NCBI GenBank assembly: GCA_017465825.1
Contig: JAFTVI010000012.1
Location: 57,889-121,888, forward strand
DNA: 64,000 nucleotides
Direction of reading: 5' to 3'
Origin: Clostridia bacterium
Lineage (GTDB): Bacteria; Bacillota; Clostridia; Oscillospirales; Acutalibacteraceae
Made by a program: the position numbers and the translations under genes. The notes beneath the pieces were generated by a model. The model did no database searches and was not told the origin of the DNA. It saw only the letters and a program-made list of their open reading frames with translations. The stretch's first letter is position 1. The number at the start of each line of letters is the position of its first letter. Positions 63,663 through 64,000 of this stretch are shown here, in pieces.

Positions 63663-64000
63663 ATTTTGCATAAATCTCAGAAAACATTCTGCTGATTGTT
63701 CCTACTCCACCGCCATCCGTGAAATAGGTTTCGTAAAGCGCATTATCCTTACCTAAATTGTACGTATAAGATGCAGTTTCCGTCAAGCCGCCGAAGCTGT
63801 AGGTAACGCCTGTTGTGAGATTCTTTTCGTCGTATGCGGTTTTTATGTATGCGCCGTCGCTGCGTTTTTTCTCAAGCAGTCTGCCCGACAAATCGTAGGT
63901 GTAGTAGGTTGTGTAACCTTCCGAACCGTTATTTGTACACACCAACTGATTTTTTCCGTTGTATGTGTTGGTGTATCGTGTATAACGAACATCGTCATCA
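63661..64000 (-). CDS. RHS/YD-repeat protein, C-terminal end (partial)
   Basis: The frame is open from the right edge to TAA 63661-63663. It contains YD-repeat pieces (YTTYYTYDLSGRLLEKKRSD, TYNGKNQL, GLTETASYTYNLGKDNALYE) and ends GTISRMFSEIYAK. YD-repeats form the shell of RHS proteins, many of which carry a variable toxin at the C-terminus; here no toxin domain follows, so the gene may be a repeat-only or truncated form. Its N-terminal part is outside the window. Confidence 0.75.
   Translation of the reverse strand, partial: DDDVRYTRYTNTYNGKNQLVCTNNGSEGYTTYYTYDLSGRLLEKKRSDGAYIKTAYDEKNLTTGVTYSFGGLTETASYTYNLGKDNALYETYFTDGGGVGTISRMFSEIYAK

Noticed and set aside
63661-64000. RHS polymorphic toxin end
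   Set aside because: The C-terminus stops soon after the last YD-repeat with no toxin domain or following immunity gene in view.

Overview
The window looks like a chromosome segment of an anaerobic, probably gut-associated Clostridia bacterium near Oscillospiraceae/Ruminococcaceae. I infer this from AGGAGG-type ribosome sites, near-consensus sigma-A promoters, an obg-mrnC-yitT-lepA-hemW gene string, dockerin domains on secreted proteins, and many intracellular glycoside hydrolases. No rRNA, tRNA, CRISPR array or prophage was seen.

Layout. 1-2000: the tail of an unknown gene and typA/bipA. 2100-3620: two near-identical 330-bp units, each with a 32-33 residue membrane peptide gene (+) facing a consensus antisense promoter (-). 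They look like tandem type I toxin-antitoxin loci, and they flank a membrane-anchored XRE regulator. 3611-15106: TRIC-family channel, GH35 beta-galactosidase, YfcC-like carrier, a zinc-ribbon membrane protein, RluA-type pseudouridine synthase, a secreted LCAT-like hydrolase, a TetR regulator, and an SH3 protein / class A PBP / RuvX string. 15309-22379: a 2356-residue cyclic beta-1,2-glucan synthase-like protein. 22555-27332: YebC, a secreted metallophosphatase, a HEPN/MNT pair and a GH29 fucosidase. 27689-31463: a lipid operon (acyl-CoA synthetase, PlsC-like acyltransferase, patatin). 31729-38939: regulators (XRE, WYL, AraC), then a GPH transporter / metallophosphoesterase / PI-PLC string, a 48-residue small protein and a phosphodiesterase. 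39086-42971: coupled GH2 and GH36 genes. 43228-51315: a frameshifted small membrane protein and a six-gene minus-strand operon ending in a secreted beta-helix protein. 51507-56952: an ECF sigma/anti-sigma pair, a dockerin-C39 peptidase, PduL, and a six-repeat InlB-type surface protein with a dockerin. 57203-64000: a small lipoprotein, CCA-adding enzyme, NrdR, a two-component system, a fucosidase-like enzyme, a PadR/DUF1700-like/secreted trio and the end of an RHS-repeat gene.

How the parts work together. The organism appears to import small oligosaccharides and split them in the cytoplasm (GH35, GH2, GH36, two GH29-like enzymes). It recycles phosphodiesters and lipids (PI-PLC, two metallophosphoesterases, a phosphodiesterase, patatin, LCAT-like hydrolase) and displays or secretes dockerin proteins.

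The most unusual signals are non-coding. One is the duplicated toxin/antisense units, with masked ribosome sites and paired convergent promoters. The other is a mosaic family of nested hairpin elements whose core arm (ACAATAATTTA) repeatedly overlaps or abuts stop codons.
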